Below, one piece after another: positions 1-12,464 of a stretch of 64,000 nt of DNA. The stretch is from Apostichopus japonicus (Eukaryota; Echinodermata; Holothuroidea; Aspidochirotida; Stichopodidae), in assembly GCF_037975245.1 (NCBI RefSeq), contig NC_092573.1, positions 21,545,265 through 21,609,264 on the forward strand. The letters are read 5' to 3'. A program made the position numbers and the translations under genes. The notes under the pieces are model-generated. The model saw only the letters and a list, made by a program, of their open reading frames with translations. It ran no database searches and was not told where the DNA came from. The stretch's first letter is position 1; each line of letters starts with the position of its first letter.

Positions 1-2884
1 CCATCTTTTCTATTAATTTCTGCCCTAATAGATATGAAACCTCACAAGGACACTTGCCATTAGGAAAGGGAAATGAACTTTTCCCGTACTTTTAGCTTCA
101 TACGTCAAGTGGCAACGAGGTTTGGGACTTAGAAACATCTAGCCAAGGTTGAGCATACATTTGTCAAACCGTATTATAAAAGTACACTGACTTTTTATAA
201 TGATGCATGTACAGGTATGGAATTCCTGTCCATGCACACACCACCACACATGCTCCCCCTAGAGATAAGTTTTTCTTTTCACTTAAATTGAACAGTATCG
301 ACTTTGAAATAGACCAAAACTTTAGTACCATCGGCATCCCATGGGTTCGAGAAGGGGCATACTGATTAGCAACCATATTTCCGTCTTGGAGCATTGACGA
401 TAGAAGCTATACTCCCCCTGAGATGGAGTGGTGTGTCAAGATATTTCTCCATACATTCACAATCCTAGGTGCCAGAACTGAATGCAATATGCCTATAGTT
501 ATAGACAGGTAAAAATCCCAAGGTGTAGAGGAGTGTCATTGATACACTGATCAGCTATGTTGCCTTGTAATTTTTTTTTTAATTTCTTTTTTAACTTTTA
601 GGATTAGCTTATAATTAAAGGGCAACATACACCTTTTGAGAATTTCCATCTATACCTTCAGGTGCAAATTAATTTGGAGGAGACGATAGCTTGAATAAAT
701 GAAAATGGATGGGATAGATCTCTGAAACGAGCAAACAGACAGCACCTGTATCAACTGGGAGATACCTAGCAGATGAAGACTTAACATGCCAACAGTGGGA
801 AAATGTGACAGGAAGCTGAAGAGTACAAAAGTTCTTGTAAACTATCATCATTACAGTACCTTTCGCCTTGCAGATGAAATAACTGTTCCCTTTTTGGCGG
901 GGAGAGACACAAATGGGGAGAGAGGGGGAGGAGGAAAAATTCTCTTTCATCACTGGATGGATATACAACTTATGGCACCGTGGGTACTAATTTAATTCTG
1001 TCAATCCTACCAGTTTCTGCACAGAATGCTTTAAAGTCACATAGAAAAGCTCCTGGCCTATCTTATCATGGGTTTTTTTAACGACTGAAATATTTATATA
1101 GTGTGTCACACTGGATATGTCCTAAGTGTGCTCAGATATCTTATATGACAGTACTTAGTGGATATAGCCTACACAGTACAAAGCGAATTACAACTTGATC
1201 GAAGGTAAAGATTATGTGTATCTAATATGGCTATATAGCTGGTCTGGACTTTTGCTTTATCTTTTTCTTTCCTGCTATGTAAATCTTGGTCTACTTAGTT
1301 CTAGCTACTTTAAATGCCATTCTAGCCTATGTATATGACCAAATGTAGTAGTATAACACTAGGCTTTTGTGCATCATGTATATGTACAGTAAGTGTAAAT
1401 CATCCACCACAATTGCCTGTTGTTCAGATCTCATGGTATCTTATCCAATGACATCTTGCTGCTATCTTATGTATAATACAATGTAAATCCATATCTAATT
1501 AGAAATTGTAGCTGGCTTGGATATTTCCCCTATCCTATCTATATGTCTATGGGGCAATATAACACTAGGTCTATGACAACACAGTCTTTGTAGCTATGTT
1601 AGTGTATTACTCTACATCCACACTTATGTCTTTGAAATGCAGCCAAGTGTCTCAGAAATATAGGAATTGGAATTTCAGTGATTTCATAACGGCAAAAAAG
1701 TGGTGGTTTGACATTTCTGTTGCTTGGCACCTGTATGACAGAGCATCAGAGACACTTGAGTAATCTTTCCTTTGTCCTATTCTAAGATAAATTCTTTGAA
1801 GAAAGACACATACAAATACACACAGCCTAAAATTTTGATTTACTCTGTAGAGTACATAATGTCACACTGATAAGTTGACCATTATATTACAAACATTAAT
1901 ATTTCATAAGGTTTCTTTGGGGTAGGTTGTTGAAGAACTTTACTGTGCAAAAAATGTTGGATAAAATGGAATTTCTCTATGAATTAATCATGTTGCTTGA
2001 AACCTTACTATTCCCTACTCTACGATACTAGCCACAAATAACGCTGGTATGGCCCCTCTCTGCTCTTTCCTGTAACACCAATCATCTGACAATCAATTGA
2101 TCTCGATTGAGCTAGTATACATCCTCTCTGGTCATACTCTTCTTCTCTTACTTTCGATTGCAGTTTGGGAATTGCCGAGGCCACCGTTTCTCAGAAACTA
2201 AATGCTATTGATATTTTCTGGATTTCACAGAGATGGGAAGAGGATAAAAATGGCCTTACACATAAGCAGGGGGGGGGGGGGGTTTAACTGCTCAGTTCAT
2301 TTTTTAAGTTTCAAAGAAAAACAGTTGGCAATAGGAAAAACACACAAAATTACTTTGTACATGTTTGATCATGTGTTCCTAAAACATGTGAAAATGTGTT
2401 TAAACCTATTGATTTGACAAGTGTAGCGAAGGGTGAAAAATGTGTGACAAATCTCAGACAATCTAAGAATAAACAATAATACAATTTGGAAACATCTGTG
2501 TTAAACACATTGGACTTCTTGCCCACTAGTTGTCACAGATTCCTGACTCAACCCGTAGTATGGAGTGTCTCTGGAAAATGCATAGCAAAGGGTGAAAACT
2601 CGCAAATGTGTGTCAAAAATCACACATTTTCAACACAAAAATCCATAGGGTTTCTGGGATAATCACAGATTTTCACAAATGTATTTGGTGAACCTATGAC
2701 ACATGTTCTTTTGTAAAGGACATAATATAATTGTAAACGATGAATCAAACACATTTCTATCGGTTAATGAAACAAATCATCCATTACGAAAGGCTTAAAG
2801 AATTGAGAAGCTGGATACATGATCTTGCCTTCGAGTATTATTAAGTCCATTCCACCAGCTGCTATTCATTTTTGTTTTTATACC
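1..2884. other. AT-rich noncoding DNA
   Basis: No supported gene. The open frames here (for example 164-394 and 669-968 on the minus strand) have no family signature and are within the length expected by chance. There is a G run of about 12 near 2271. Degenerate local duplications occur: the words 'aacactagg' and 'agctgg' recur in 1230-1580, and 'aagggtgaaaa' recurs at about 2429 and 2589. Probably intron or intergenic sequence. Confidence 0.5.
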
Positions 2885-3005
2885 AATTCACCAATAGATA
2901 TACCCAAAGGTGTGAATATTCAATGAAATATTGCGTAATTGTATTATAATTCACCAACAAATACACCCAAACCATGAATATTCAATGAAATATTGTGTAA
3001 TTCAA
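2885..3005. repeat. Two-copy tandem repeat, 63-bp period
   Basis: A segment starting 'aattcaccaa' at 2885 recurs at 2948 with the shared words 'tacccaaa/cacccaaa' and 'gaatattcaatgaaatattg'. The two copies differ by a few substitutions and small indels, so this is a moderately old local duplication. No coding potential. Confidence 0.75.
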
Positions 3006-4290
3006 TAATAGCCCAAAGCACCATTTTCAAAGCACCTAGAAACCAGAAGTTATTGTTCAAGCCTCTACCAACCACATGATGAGAGTGACCCACAAACTAT
3101 CAGCTTTCAATAGACATAATCTAATAAAATCATGTCATAATATATAAAAAAGAATAACTTTTGGGGAAAAAATTCTCTGAAGATTGGGCAAAATTAATTA
3201 GAAGAGCACTTCAAAATTTAGCTTCCTGTGTGTGTACTTATACTTTTGGTCACCATGGTGTTAAGAGTTAATTCTGAATGAGAACATTAATATTAACATC
3301 GTGGTTGACGAAAAGAGGTCGGTAGATTAAATATAGAGTTGAAATAACGTCAAGTGTGTATAAAGTAAAATTGATTAATGTGTCGATGGCATGTTGTTAA
3401 ATTGAATATATTTTCTACAAAACTAAATGTAAGTTTTAGTTTTCCTAATTATTTCTATAAATAGTTGCCCTACTTGTTATGGGTAATGTCACAAACTTAA
3501 AAGACTAAAAGTTTCATCTACATGTAATTTACTGAAATCCACTGGTAGCATATTCTGGGTCGTTTGTTCTTTGTTAAATAAAATGTTTTTTATTAGATAT
3601 CGTCCAACCGGCACCCCTGAGACAAGTAGATGTACTGAAATTGTTATTACATTCATTAATTGTACTTTTGGTAAAATTAAACACACATACTCTAAGTTCT
3701 AAAGAACACATAACCAATATCAAATCTTCTTGCTTTCACATGGAAGGAAGTATTTAGCTATTTTACAAGGTCATTCCCATTTTAGACTGTCTGGAATTAC
3801 AACAAAGATAGCATAAAGAATTCTGGTATTAAAAGCAGCCTCTTTTTTGTTTGCGTGGCAAATTTTACCAAGTAACACTCAAAACAAGGTAATAAATTGA
3901 TAACACTAAGATTGTGCATGCCTCCTACATTTTTCTTTACCGGAATGAAGATCGCTGAAAATCTAACAGTGAATGACTTCACCTGATTAATTAGAATTTC
4001 ATCAGACAGACACTTTTCAAAATTATAAGTAATCAAATCTTAAAAAGGCAAATTTGCAAGATTTTCATGATCTTGGCATTATCTTTGGCATTTTAGTTCA
4101 TTACGTAAAGTGATCTTTGATTAAACAAGATAACGAAGGACATATTTGATAGATATATTTTAACTGTCAAATGGCGCTGAAATATATCAGCATCAAATCA
4201 AAAAGCTTTCAAAGTTTAGCAGATCTGGTGGAATGAATAAACCTTGACTTTTGCACATAAATATAAAAGTACTAATGTAAGTCACATACA
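3006..4290. other. AT-rich noncoding DNA
   Basis: I see no exon with a recognisable family, no RNA gene and no clear repeat. Two minus-strand open frames (3489-3686, 3797-4036) are short, AT-rich and unlike known proteins. Confidence 0.45.
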
Positions 4291-4616
4291 GCCCAGATAC
4301 TCAAACTGTTTCGCTTGGTGACTAACAATTTGTAACCTAGATCACCTTGGAAACCCCCTCCCCCATAGAATGTGGCCTGGGGAGGTATTCTCCCCCCCCC
4401 CATATTTGAAAAAAACATTTATTGGTTGCTTAGTTGCAAAATGGTGTTATATTTGGCAACTTTTATACTAAATTATGTTAAAGGTTTTCCACTTTCTTCT
4501 ACAAATCTCTGCATTTCCCCCCCCCCCCCTCACAAAGTTTTGGTGACCCTCAAAACCATCCAAATCATTTTGGAGACAGGCTTAAAAGGGTTGCGAACCT
4601 AAGTTTGAATACCCTG
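4291..4616. mobile_element. Possible degenerate hAT-like MITE
   Basis: The right end, read on the minus strand, begins CAGGGTATTCAAACT and then GGTTCGC. The left end reads CAGATACTCAAACTG then TTTCGC, an imperfect match. The flanking octamers are cacataca (4283-4290) and gacataca (4617-4624), 7 of 8 identical, as an 8-bp hAT target duplication would give. The interior is AT-rich with two long C runs and no coding capacity. The left boundary is uncertain by about 3 bp. A chance inverted repeat is possible. Confidence 0.35.
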
Positions 4617-4740
4617 GACATACAACAATTGTAAAGCTAATATAAACACCTATGGCGTTAGTAACCTCATTTTATTATACAGCTCAATATTTTAATTTCG
4701 CCTAGGGTGTTAGTATAAACTGCTTTTATTTGACACCGTA

Positions 4741-5029
4741 TCAACAATGTATTACTGTTTAGTCACACACATGTTACACCTGCTTTATGTGGATATATGT
4801 ATGGAGATGATGTCATTATATATGTTTGACCACCGATGGATTTTCACAATCAGGAGCGTGGGAGGGGTTGATGGGAATACCATATCAACAGTGTATTACT
4901 GTTTAGTCACACATATATGTTAAAGCTGCTTTATGTGGATATATATGTATGGAGATGATGTCATTATATATATTCGACCAACAATGGATTTTCACAATCG
5001 GGAGCGGGGAGTTGGGGGGGGGGTTCATG
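4741..5029. repeat. Two-copy tandem duplication, 144-bp period
   Basis: The block beginning 'tcaaca(a/g)tgtattactg' at 4741 is repeated at 4885. Shared segments include 'tttagtcacaca', 'ctgctttatgtggatat', 'ggagatgatgtcattatata' and 'atggattttcacaatc', ending in a G-rich stretch that differs between copies. The short ORF at 4933-5115 lies partly in copy 2 and has no independent support. Confidence 0.85.
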
Positions 5030-5385
5030 GGAACATGAGATGGGTAGCAGGGATGGCCATATTTCCTCAATACCCCACAAGATCAATGAAACAGTACACC
5101 AAGATATTCAAATAACACATTGACACTACTCAGTTACATAATAGTAGGTAACAATACCTACATGAAAGATTTCAGTTTTAAGATTTTTTACCAATATGCA
5201 TAGCAATAGAATTTACCTACATATTTGTGAAAAATGAATAATTAGATATTTTGAATTATGAATCGTCAGGAGTGGGAAGGGGAGCTAGGAAGTTAGAAAT
5301 TAAGGGAGGGTGCAAGGGACAGGAGGGAGTGGGATGACACCTCTATAACCCTCCTTCCTATGTCTCTGCTATAATTATTGCATAT

Positions 5386-5460
5386 ATGTATGATGTTTAA
5401 TGTATATGCATGATGTTCAATGTATATGCATGATGTTTAATGTATATATGCATGAAGTTT
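5386..5460. repeat. Short minisatellite, about 24-bp unit
   Basis: About three copies of a unit like 'tgatgtttaatgtatatgca' in tandem, with single-base differences between copies. Confidence 0.7.
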
Positions 5461-5523
5461 AGTGTAATGATTAGAGCTGGATTCAGATATACTATCACCT
5501 ACAGCATGTATGATTAAACTTAC

Positions 5524-5622
5524 CAGAGACACTCCTACAAACGGCTTCAAGGGATTTTTAACATCTTGGTGAAAGTCGATAAGACTTCGCACTCCAACTT
5601 GGGCTCTTTGATGGCTTTGAAA
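5524..5622 (-). CDS. Candidate internal coding exon, unknown gene
   Basis: On the minus strand a 99-nt block is bounded by an acceptor (ttctgccag) and a consensus donor (CTG|gtaagt). Only one frame is open through it, 33 codons, phase 0 at both ends; the peptide contains VGVRSLIDFHQDVKNPLKPF. I recognise no family. A 33-codon open block is expected often by chance in DNA of this composition, so support rests on the donor, the more balanced base composition and phase agreement with the candidate exon at 6523-6633 upstream on the same strand. Confidence 0.3.
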
Positions 5623-6522
5623 CTGGCAGAATGTAAATGTAATGTAGTGTATAGGTGATGTTTTCATTTCATTAAGAAAATAAATGCCAAACCTCTGCAT
5701 AATTTTCGGTAGTTCAACAAACTATAAACTATTATATTCTCGGCACTAAAGAATGTACTTTGACATTGGATAATGATATGGCAAAAAAAAATCCCAAAAC
5801 AGACTAATAATAATAATGATAAAAAAAAAATCAACCAAAGCAATAAGTCATGAACTTGGCTATTGATTTAAGCACACAAAGTTGCCTTTGAAAATATGAA
5901 TTTTAAATATTTAAATTTATCTCAAAGATTTCCATCAATTACAAGCATTCAGCAGCTAATTATGCCATTGTTCCTCCTCATCAGGTCATTAGTGACACCA
6001 ATGTATCACCACGCATGTACCACAGAACTGGTACATATACAGTATTCATACAATGGTATATACACGCTTTAATACATTCTAGAAGAGGCTTTTTCCCAGC
6101 TTGTTTAAAGTCAACGGCTGGATTTCATAACATCGAGAAATTGTGACATTGAAAATGATATTTTAAAAGTATCCTCAAATTAGCAGTAATCCCTTATATC
6201 CAAACACTGTCAGCATAACAGTCTCTTAATTGTGCGTTTCAACCTAATCATATCTTATACATGTAATATACCTCTTGTACCACTTTGGTCTAATCACTTG
6301 TACTTATTGAACCTGCAAAAATCCCTTATCTTTGCAAAGACAAACTTTGTGTACTTTAATGAACAGCCATCATGACTAATAAATAACCTTGATTCAATTG
6401 ATATAAAAAAAACAAGCTTTATAATATTCTTCAAACAGCGTTGTATCGAATAGCACACGATAGTAATCTTGAATACTTATAAAAGCAGATCGGGTCATTT
6501 CTATATTGCATGATATACCGAC

Positions 6523-6633
6523 CTTTGACCTCATACAAGCACACTTTTTCTGTTGCCTCTCATTTAGTAGCCTGCATAATTCCTCGACGTCAAAGATATC
6601 CAAAGAGCTATCATCTGAAGACGTAACCTCCAT
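6523..6633 (-). CDS. Candidate first coding exon, unknown gene
   Basis: A minus-strand ATG at 6633 opens a 37-codon frame beginning MEVTSSDDSSLDIFDVEELC, with an acidic/serine N-terminus followed by a charged, cysteine-containing stretch. A possible donor (AAG|gtcggt) ends it in phase 0, matching the phase-0 start of 5524-5622 downstream. It sits just downstream of a CpG-richer tract, as a first exon would. The frame stays open beyond the donor, so the 3' boundary is uncertain. I do not recognise the protein; chance is a real alternative. Confidence 0.28.
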
Positions 6634-6639
6634 ATTGAC

Positions 6640-8730
6640 TCCCTCGTTTCTATATTTTCCGAGAATTCACAAACTGATTGTCTCTGACAAACGATTTCTC
6701 TTCCGTACCGATTCCACTTTTTAACGCAAAATAATAATTCATACAGAGCAAAAGTATGACAAACATGTTGGTACATCTCCGAGCGAATTAAATTACAGAA
6801 CACAAAAATTCTAAAAATATTAATTTTCGAGGATGAAGTGATCTGAGAAAAGTCGGAATAACTAAAGAAGATTTACAAAAAAAAAACGGTCTACATAAAA
6901 CCTTCCCCAAAGTCATCAATCACCGATTCTTTATCAGAACTCCTCGGAGAAATCTCCTCTTTTGTACGATAGTTTCCGTAAATCCTGACAAGGCTACGCA
7001 ACTCTTTCCTCGGTGCCTTTCTAATTCAATTGACTGACAAGACAGAGATTTGGAATAAGCTGTTTCTCCCTCTCAGAACAGTCTTCCATCACAAAAACGC
7101 TGCAGCTTTCAAGGAAAAGGATTCTCAATTCCGACTCGTAAATAAGGGTTGCTTTTATTACTTATGAGTGGACGTAGCCAAATTTCAATCTAGAAATATT
7201 TTTGCCATTACTTTGGGATTACGTTTCACTCGATCCGTCAGCTTATATTTCCAAAATATTCTCCGAGATGAGTAACACCGATATAGAGAAGTAAACAACT
7301 TTCGGTACCGAATGAGAAAGTGTTGACATTTGTCAATGTTTTCATGAAATCTTGATGAAACAATTTACAAGGAAAAAAATAATCTAACATCAAGTAAGAT
7401 TAGCTCTCAAATGAGTGATATTAGAAGTTTGCAGTACCACGTGACTTTTTTTGGCATTGTGTAACTAGTTGCTTTTTGGCCACTACTCGAAAGAGAACCA
7501 CTAATATCATAGCTCAAAGACAAAATAATGAAGGTTGCATGAACCCCTTGGAACGTTGGAAAGATGATGGCATTTAATCAGAGAAAAATGATTATTCTCT
7601 CTGTAAATTTATTTCGGAGTTAATTATCATTACCATGATATATGGCATATGGAAGCAGATCAACTAAAACAAGTCGCAAGGGAGGATGGAAAAAAAATCT
7701 CAAGTTTCAGAGTTGAAGAAATATCCCACTGACTTGTTCACCGATATAAAACGAACAAAATTTTCCACTCCGGTTGCAAATCCCTGACTCGGATTACCTG
7801 CTGAAAATCCAACTGCAGACGATGGGTTAAGACCCATCTATCAAATAGTCTGGATGAACACACTCAAAAATCAATCCTAACAAGCTGGAAAAAACAATTC
7901 CTGCACTCATATAACTTCCAAATCGAACAACGAGAGAACCCCAAAACAAAAACACAAAAGCTCAGAACTGACAAATTCCGCAAATCATATCCGTCCTTAT
8001 GACACGATTGAGATGAGAATAAAAAAGAAGAATCTAGTGCCGCCCTGCATCAAATCTAATTTTCAGGAACAATGTTAAAACGTCAATTACCAGTTAACCC
8101 AGTTCAATGTACACACCGCTCAGGGGGGTGGGGGAAAAAAAATACGCTTTATGTCCACCGCGGAGATGGAAGATGAAATCAGACACTTGGCTCCACCGTG
8201 GGAGAGGTAGAGAACTGAAACAGCTGCTCAGGAAGGAAGAAGGTTGTTATTCTGATCTCTGATTCTCCGTGAAAACATCTCTCTACTCGGCGACGGAGAT
8301 GAAAAAAGCAACTACAACACACAAAGAGTAATTACTACACCGGCCCATTCTATCCCGTGGTAAAATATAACAGACCGAGTGGGTTTCGTTGTAAACTCTC
8401 AAACCACTTTGACACATATATCCCGGACACGCAATGTGAAGAATATGCAAATTGCTAATATGGCTGATGGCTAGGTGGTTGGGGGGGGGTTTCTGTTTTC
8501 TTCTTCTTCTTCTACTTCTTTCTCTTATTTACTTCTCTCCCGCTGTCTCTCTGCTTCATCTATCACAACCAGCCAGCTTCATCGAGTTTCAATGAGGATG
8601 GAGACGATCAGCAATGAATCATATGAACACAACTTTGCTCGGAGAGGAGAGGAGGAGAAGAAACTCACGGCTCTCAAGATGAAGAAGATGAAGAAGAAGA
8701 CGGCAGAGTTGACTCTTCTCATTTAAAAGG
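6640..8730 (-). promoter_or_regulatory. CpG-richer tract, possible promoter/5' leader
   Basis: Compared with its flanks this stretch has clearly more CpG and balanced composition (for example around 6940-7020, 8150-8300 and 8340-8430), with no homopolymer or satellite character. It contains a perfect POU octamer word ATGCAAAT near 8447 and a minus-strand consensus donor word (gtgagt) near 8667. It lies immediately upstream of the minus-strand candidate start at 6633, so a promoter and 5' leader is the simplest reading. No protein-coding exon inside it is convincing. Confidence 0.3.
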
Positions 8731-8949
8731 TTGACAATCTCTAAAAGCTTTTGAATTGCAGTAAATGTATAAATATTACAGAGGTTGCTGTTGTTGCAGA
8801 CACGGACGACGTGTCGATGTGTGATGAGAATAACAAAAGACTCGATGCTGTGCTTCTAATTCTGGACTCACTTAACATAACTTTACTTTTATGATGTCCG
8901 AAATATACTCTGCTTCAAACTTTACAGACTGTAAGGTAGCATATGAGAA

Positions 8950-9255
8950 AAGAAGGAAGATTGGGGGGGGGGATGAGGTAAAGGAGGGGCAAGAGAGGAC
9001 TGTTGAAAGCAAATAGTTAGAGTATGGAGGGGAGGGGTAAGAGATGGGATAAGGCAGGACTGATGAAGCAAGTAGCTAGAGCAGGGAGGGAGACAGAGAG
9101 GGGGCAAGGGAGGACCATTCAAGCAAGTAGCTAGAGTAAGGATGGGGGGGTAAGAGAGGGGGCAAGGGAGGACTGTTGAAGCAAGAAGCTAGAGCAGGAA
9201 GGAGGGGTAAGAGAGAGGGCAAGGGGAGGACTGTTCAAGCAAGTAGCTAAAGTAT
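8950..9255. repeat. Purine-rich minisatellite, about 57-60-bp unit
   Basis: Five diverged copies of a unit built from 'gaggactgttgaagcaag', 'tagctagagcagg' and a G-rich stretch. Unit anchors are near 8995, 9055, 9110, 9168 and 9225. Strong purine bias on the plus strand. The minus-strand ORF inside is a by-product of the repeat. Confidence 0.8.
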
Positions 9256-9530
9256 GGACATACATATATATAACATTGTGACAGTTAAATATACTTAAAA
9301 CTATGCTGATGCTAATACGTTACTACAAGGTGCTTCACCTACTATCTGAAGTGATACTCTGTAATGATACTCTATATTATGTTAACGTAACTCTTGTCAC
9401 GTGTCAAAGGTACGTGTCATGTTAATTCCTGTTCCATGCAGTACAAATCAAATGATGCAGATTTCATTTGTAGTAGATTTATTTTATAGATATAACTTTT
9501 TTGGGGACAATATCTAGGTGACCAACCAAG

Positions 9531-9704
9531 CTGGGTACATTAGAAGGGTGCGGGGTACAGCTAACTTGACCGTGATAGATACCATATGGACACATTGAGG
9601 AGTTACGTCCAGCTAAGCTGGGTAAAATAGAAGGGTGTGGGGTACAGCTGACTTGACCGTGACAGATACCATATGGACACATTGAAGAGTTACGTCCAGC
9701 TTTG
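9531..9704. repeat. Two-copy tandem duplication, 87-bp period
   Basis: The unit starting 'ctgggta' at 9531 recurs at 9618. Both copies share 'gataccatatggacacattg' and 'agttacgtccagct'. A few transitions separate the copies. The overlapping minus-strand frames (9479-9682, 9613-9807) read the repeat twice and are not supported as genes. Confidence 0.85.
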
Positions 9705-9814
9705 TCACTCTCTTCTCGCTTTTAATACGAAAATGTGGAAATATAACTTCGAAATATATATCGAATGTTCTGTTGCTAATAAAGCAATATGCAATAGTAG
9801 CTGTCACCCCTAAG

Positions 9815-9935
9815 GGTGACTCTGCGACTTTAAATGAGGAGATTGCTACCGTACATGATCTTCACTTGAAAACGGACTTCCATCACGAGGGGGAAACTCG
9901 ACGAGTCTCATTATTTCGCAAGAGACATCTGACAG
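9815..9935 (+). CDS. Candidate coding exon, unknown gene
   Basis: A 121-nt plus-strand block between an acceptor (cacccctaag) and a donor (ACAG|gtttga) is open for 40 codons, phase 0 in and phase 1 out. The peptide contains EEIATVHDLHLKTDF and GETRRVSLFRKRHLT, charged and of balanced composition. No family recognised. The acceptor tract is short and the donor is not strong, so chance remains likely. Confidence 0.22.
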
Positions 9936-10266
9936 GTTTGAGAGTGATTGCCACTCGAGGATGAGGGGGTATTTTCTGCCTGATTAGAGGAGGACACCGA
10001 GATAGTCTTTCCTCTCAAACCTAAGCACTCGTGATTCGACTAAACCGACCGTAGATTGAAACATGCCGCCAGATGGGGCTCGCTTTTATCGCCCGTGTGA
10101 TGACATCTCGGCCAAAAAAAATGAGATGAAATATAAAGAGACGGACAGATTGGTTGCCTCTGTGCATGTAATAAAGCTGGGGGAACTAGTGAGGGTTGGC
10201 ATAACATATATCTGTATGCTTCTGCATGTTTTTAGTGATTTACAAACAAGTGTTTTCCACAGCTAT

Positions 10267-10295
10267 ATACATATATATATCTATATATATATATG
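10267..10295. repeat. (TA)n microsatellite
   Basis: Interrupted alternating TA tract with a single interrupting 'tc'. Confidence 0.9.
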
Positions 10296-10828
10296 ACAGT
10301 ACAAACATGAATATACAGTAAGCTAACCATCCTGCCATAGATCATGGCTATGAATTAATAAAGGCGATATAATCGGCTGCACAATGTAACAGGTTGCATG
10401 TATCTTTCATTGGAGTACAAGCGTCGACAAGGAAAGTATGTTTCCTTGTGATATAAACACAAACCTTAGAGTAGTGCCCAAGCACACCGCCCTCTACGAA
10501 TACTAAATTTAGAACGTTTCTCTAATCTGCAGCTGACTTTTACTTGAGCCCTGGTGGATCACATGACTGCCAATTCATTAAATATTGCACCTGCTATTAT
10601 TTCCTTAATAATCTCACTAACCAGCTTCCAATGTTTAATATATAAACGGTTCAGTAAATTGCTCTCACACGTCATTGGTTTATCAGAACTACACGAATTT
10701 GAGGGAAATGACTGTCATTTTTTATCTTGCTCTGCCTCATCTATAGTAGAACTATTTACCGTTACAAACGATCGCGCTGTTGTTATCACCTTGTTATGAC
10801 CGTGCTTGCAGTGAATACCAATTAAGAC

Positions 10829-11128
10829 GTTAGTCGTCATTTTACACTACACTACAAGCCTGCAGTGACCACCACTCGCCACGCTAGTCATCATTTTACA
10901 CTACACTACAAGCTTGCAGTGACCACCACTCGCCACATTGGTCATCATTTTACACTACATTCCAAGCCTGCAGTGACCACCACTCGCCACATTGGTCATC
11001 ATTTTACACTACATTCCAAGCCTGCAGTGACCACCACTCGCCACATTGGTCATCATTTTACACTACATTCCAAGCCTGCAGTGACCACCACTCGCCACAT
11101 TGGTCATCATTTTACACTACACTACAAC
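10829..11128. repeat. 54-bp minisatellite, five full units plus partial
   Basis: The word 'gaccaccactcgccac' occurs at about 10866, 10920, 10974, 11028 and 11082, exactly 54 bp apart, with a partial unit on the left. The three middle units are nearly identical and the outer ones more diverged, as expected for recent internal amplification. Because 54 is divisible by 3, one plus-strand frame stays open across the array and reads a repeated 18-residue unit containing TTTRHIGHHFTLH. No start context, signal or domain supports translation, so I call it a repeat. Confidence 0.92.
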
Positions 11129-12369
11129 GTTTCAACAAATTACAAACACACTGTACCATACCTACAAAGGTTTGCCCTCTATGTGTATGTTCTAGCGGAT
11201 TTCTTGCCGTTTTATTACATATATATCTGCAAGTTATATACATATTTAAGAGGATTATGACACCACGATATTGATCATATATTGAGATACCCAAGAGGAA
11301 AATGTTGAAAAGACACTTTCATCAACATGTTTGGACCTACGTCATGAGATTTGTTCATGAAGATTTCGCTGGGTGGCTGGCCTCTAAAAATAATGTATTT
11401 CAAGAAAAATATTCCCCTCTGGGGAGGTAAACACCAGGAGTGAAGAATTATTATCTACAATCAGATTTCTCCCATCCTAGAGCCCGAGATGAAAACATTC
11501 GTCTCAAACAATACGAGCATCACACTAAACTACCGCCTCGTGTAAGCTTTACCACTATTTAATGTCATTTATTCTGATAGGTTTTTGGCAAATTCTGACA
11601 GTCCCAGGATATGTCATGTGATTTATAGAGGGATCACAAAACCCAAGGATGATATTCAGGGAAGGAGAGGATTTAGAATGAACAAGCTGACAAAACGGCA
11701 TTAAAATCAAGCCAAAATGACTCGGATTTTATTTGGCTGTAAACAGGCTGCTTACATGAGGATCAAGGCAGTGTTCTTTTCATGTGAGATTTTTTTATCA
11801 ACCTGGGCAAATATGTTCAGTTGCTAGGGTACAAACTGCCACTTTATCTTACGTACATTAAAGTGAAAAACAAAAAAAATGCTTAAGCTTCATTTAATGA
11901 AGATATAAGTCTTGGTTTATACATGCTATAACCTAGAATATTGATTCTTCCACTAGACGAACTAGTTGGAACTTTTTAACATGGCCTACTTTGTGAAGGT
12001 TATAATTGGCCTTAACTCTAGAGAAATAAATCTATCAAGATTTGATCAAATGCTGGGAGACAGATTAAATTCACTGTATGATCTGTATAATAAACTTAAA
12101 AAACAAAACGTTAATTATCTGACAATTATGTCTATTTTTTATCATTCCTGGTGTGGTTCCACTGGTTGGCTGACCATTTGATTTTTGTCTTACAGTAGAT
12201 ATTCCTATCACCAAATTGATCTACATTCGAAGTAAAGTGCATGCATGCAGGCTAGGAACGGTTATTTCTCATGAAGAAACAAATCGTTGCATCTTCAAAG
12301 TTTTTGTTTCGGGATAAAGCAAGCAGTAAGATATTATGAATAACAAACTCTGTCTGTTCTTTTCAACAC

Positions 12370-12464
12370 CTACACGGGTAATAGCTTCTTCCACTATACA
12401 TCTCATCTGCCTCTGGAGCCCGAAGCACTTCCAGACGAGGACGATACTCAGAAGAACGTGTAAT
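12370..12464 (-). CDS. Candidate internal coding exon, unknown gene
   Basis: A 95-nt minus-strand block between an acceptor (ttgattctag) and a donor (TGTAG|gtgttg) is open for 31 codons, phase 0 in, phase 2 out. The peptide includes RSSEYRPRLEVLRAPEADEM and then YSGRSYYPC, and its GC is clearly above the surroundings. The phase-0 start is compatible with the phase-0 end of the PTB exon at 29564-29709, but I cannot align it to the second half of an X11 PTB domain. Unassigned. Confidence 0.28.

Noticed and set aside
8152-8208. Plus-strand ATG with an 18-codon acidic frame ending at a GT
   Set aside because: Too short, weak start context and weak donor; probably part of the CpG-richer tract.
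11275-11544. Two plus-strand open blocks in the same frame, separated by a TAA, the second ending at a gtaagc donor
   Set aside because: The stop and the absence of a usable intron between the blocks break the model; each block alone is no longer than chance predicts.
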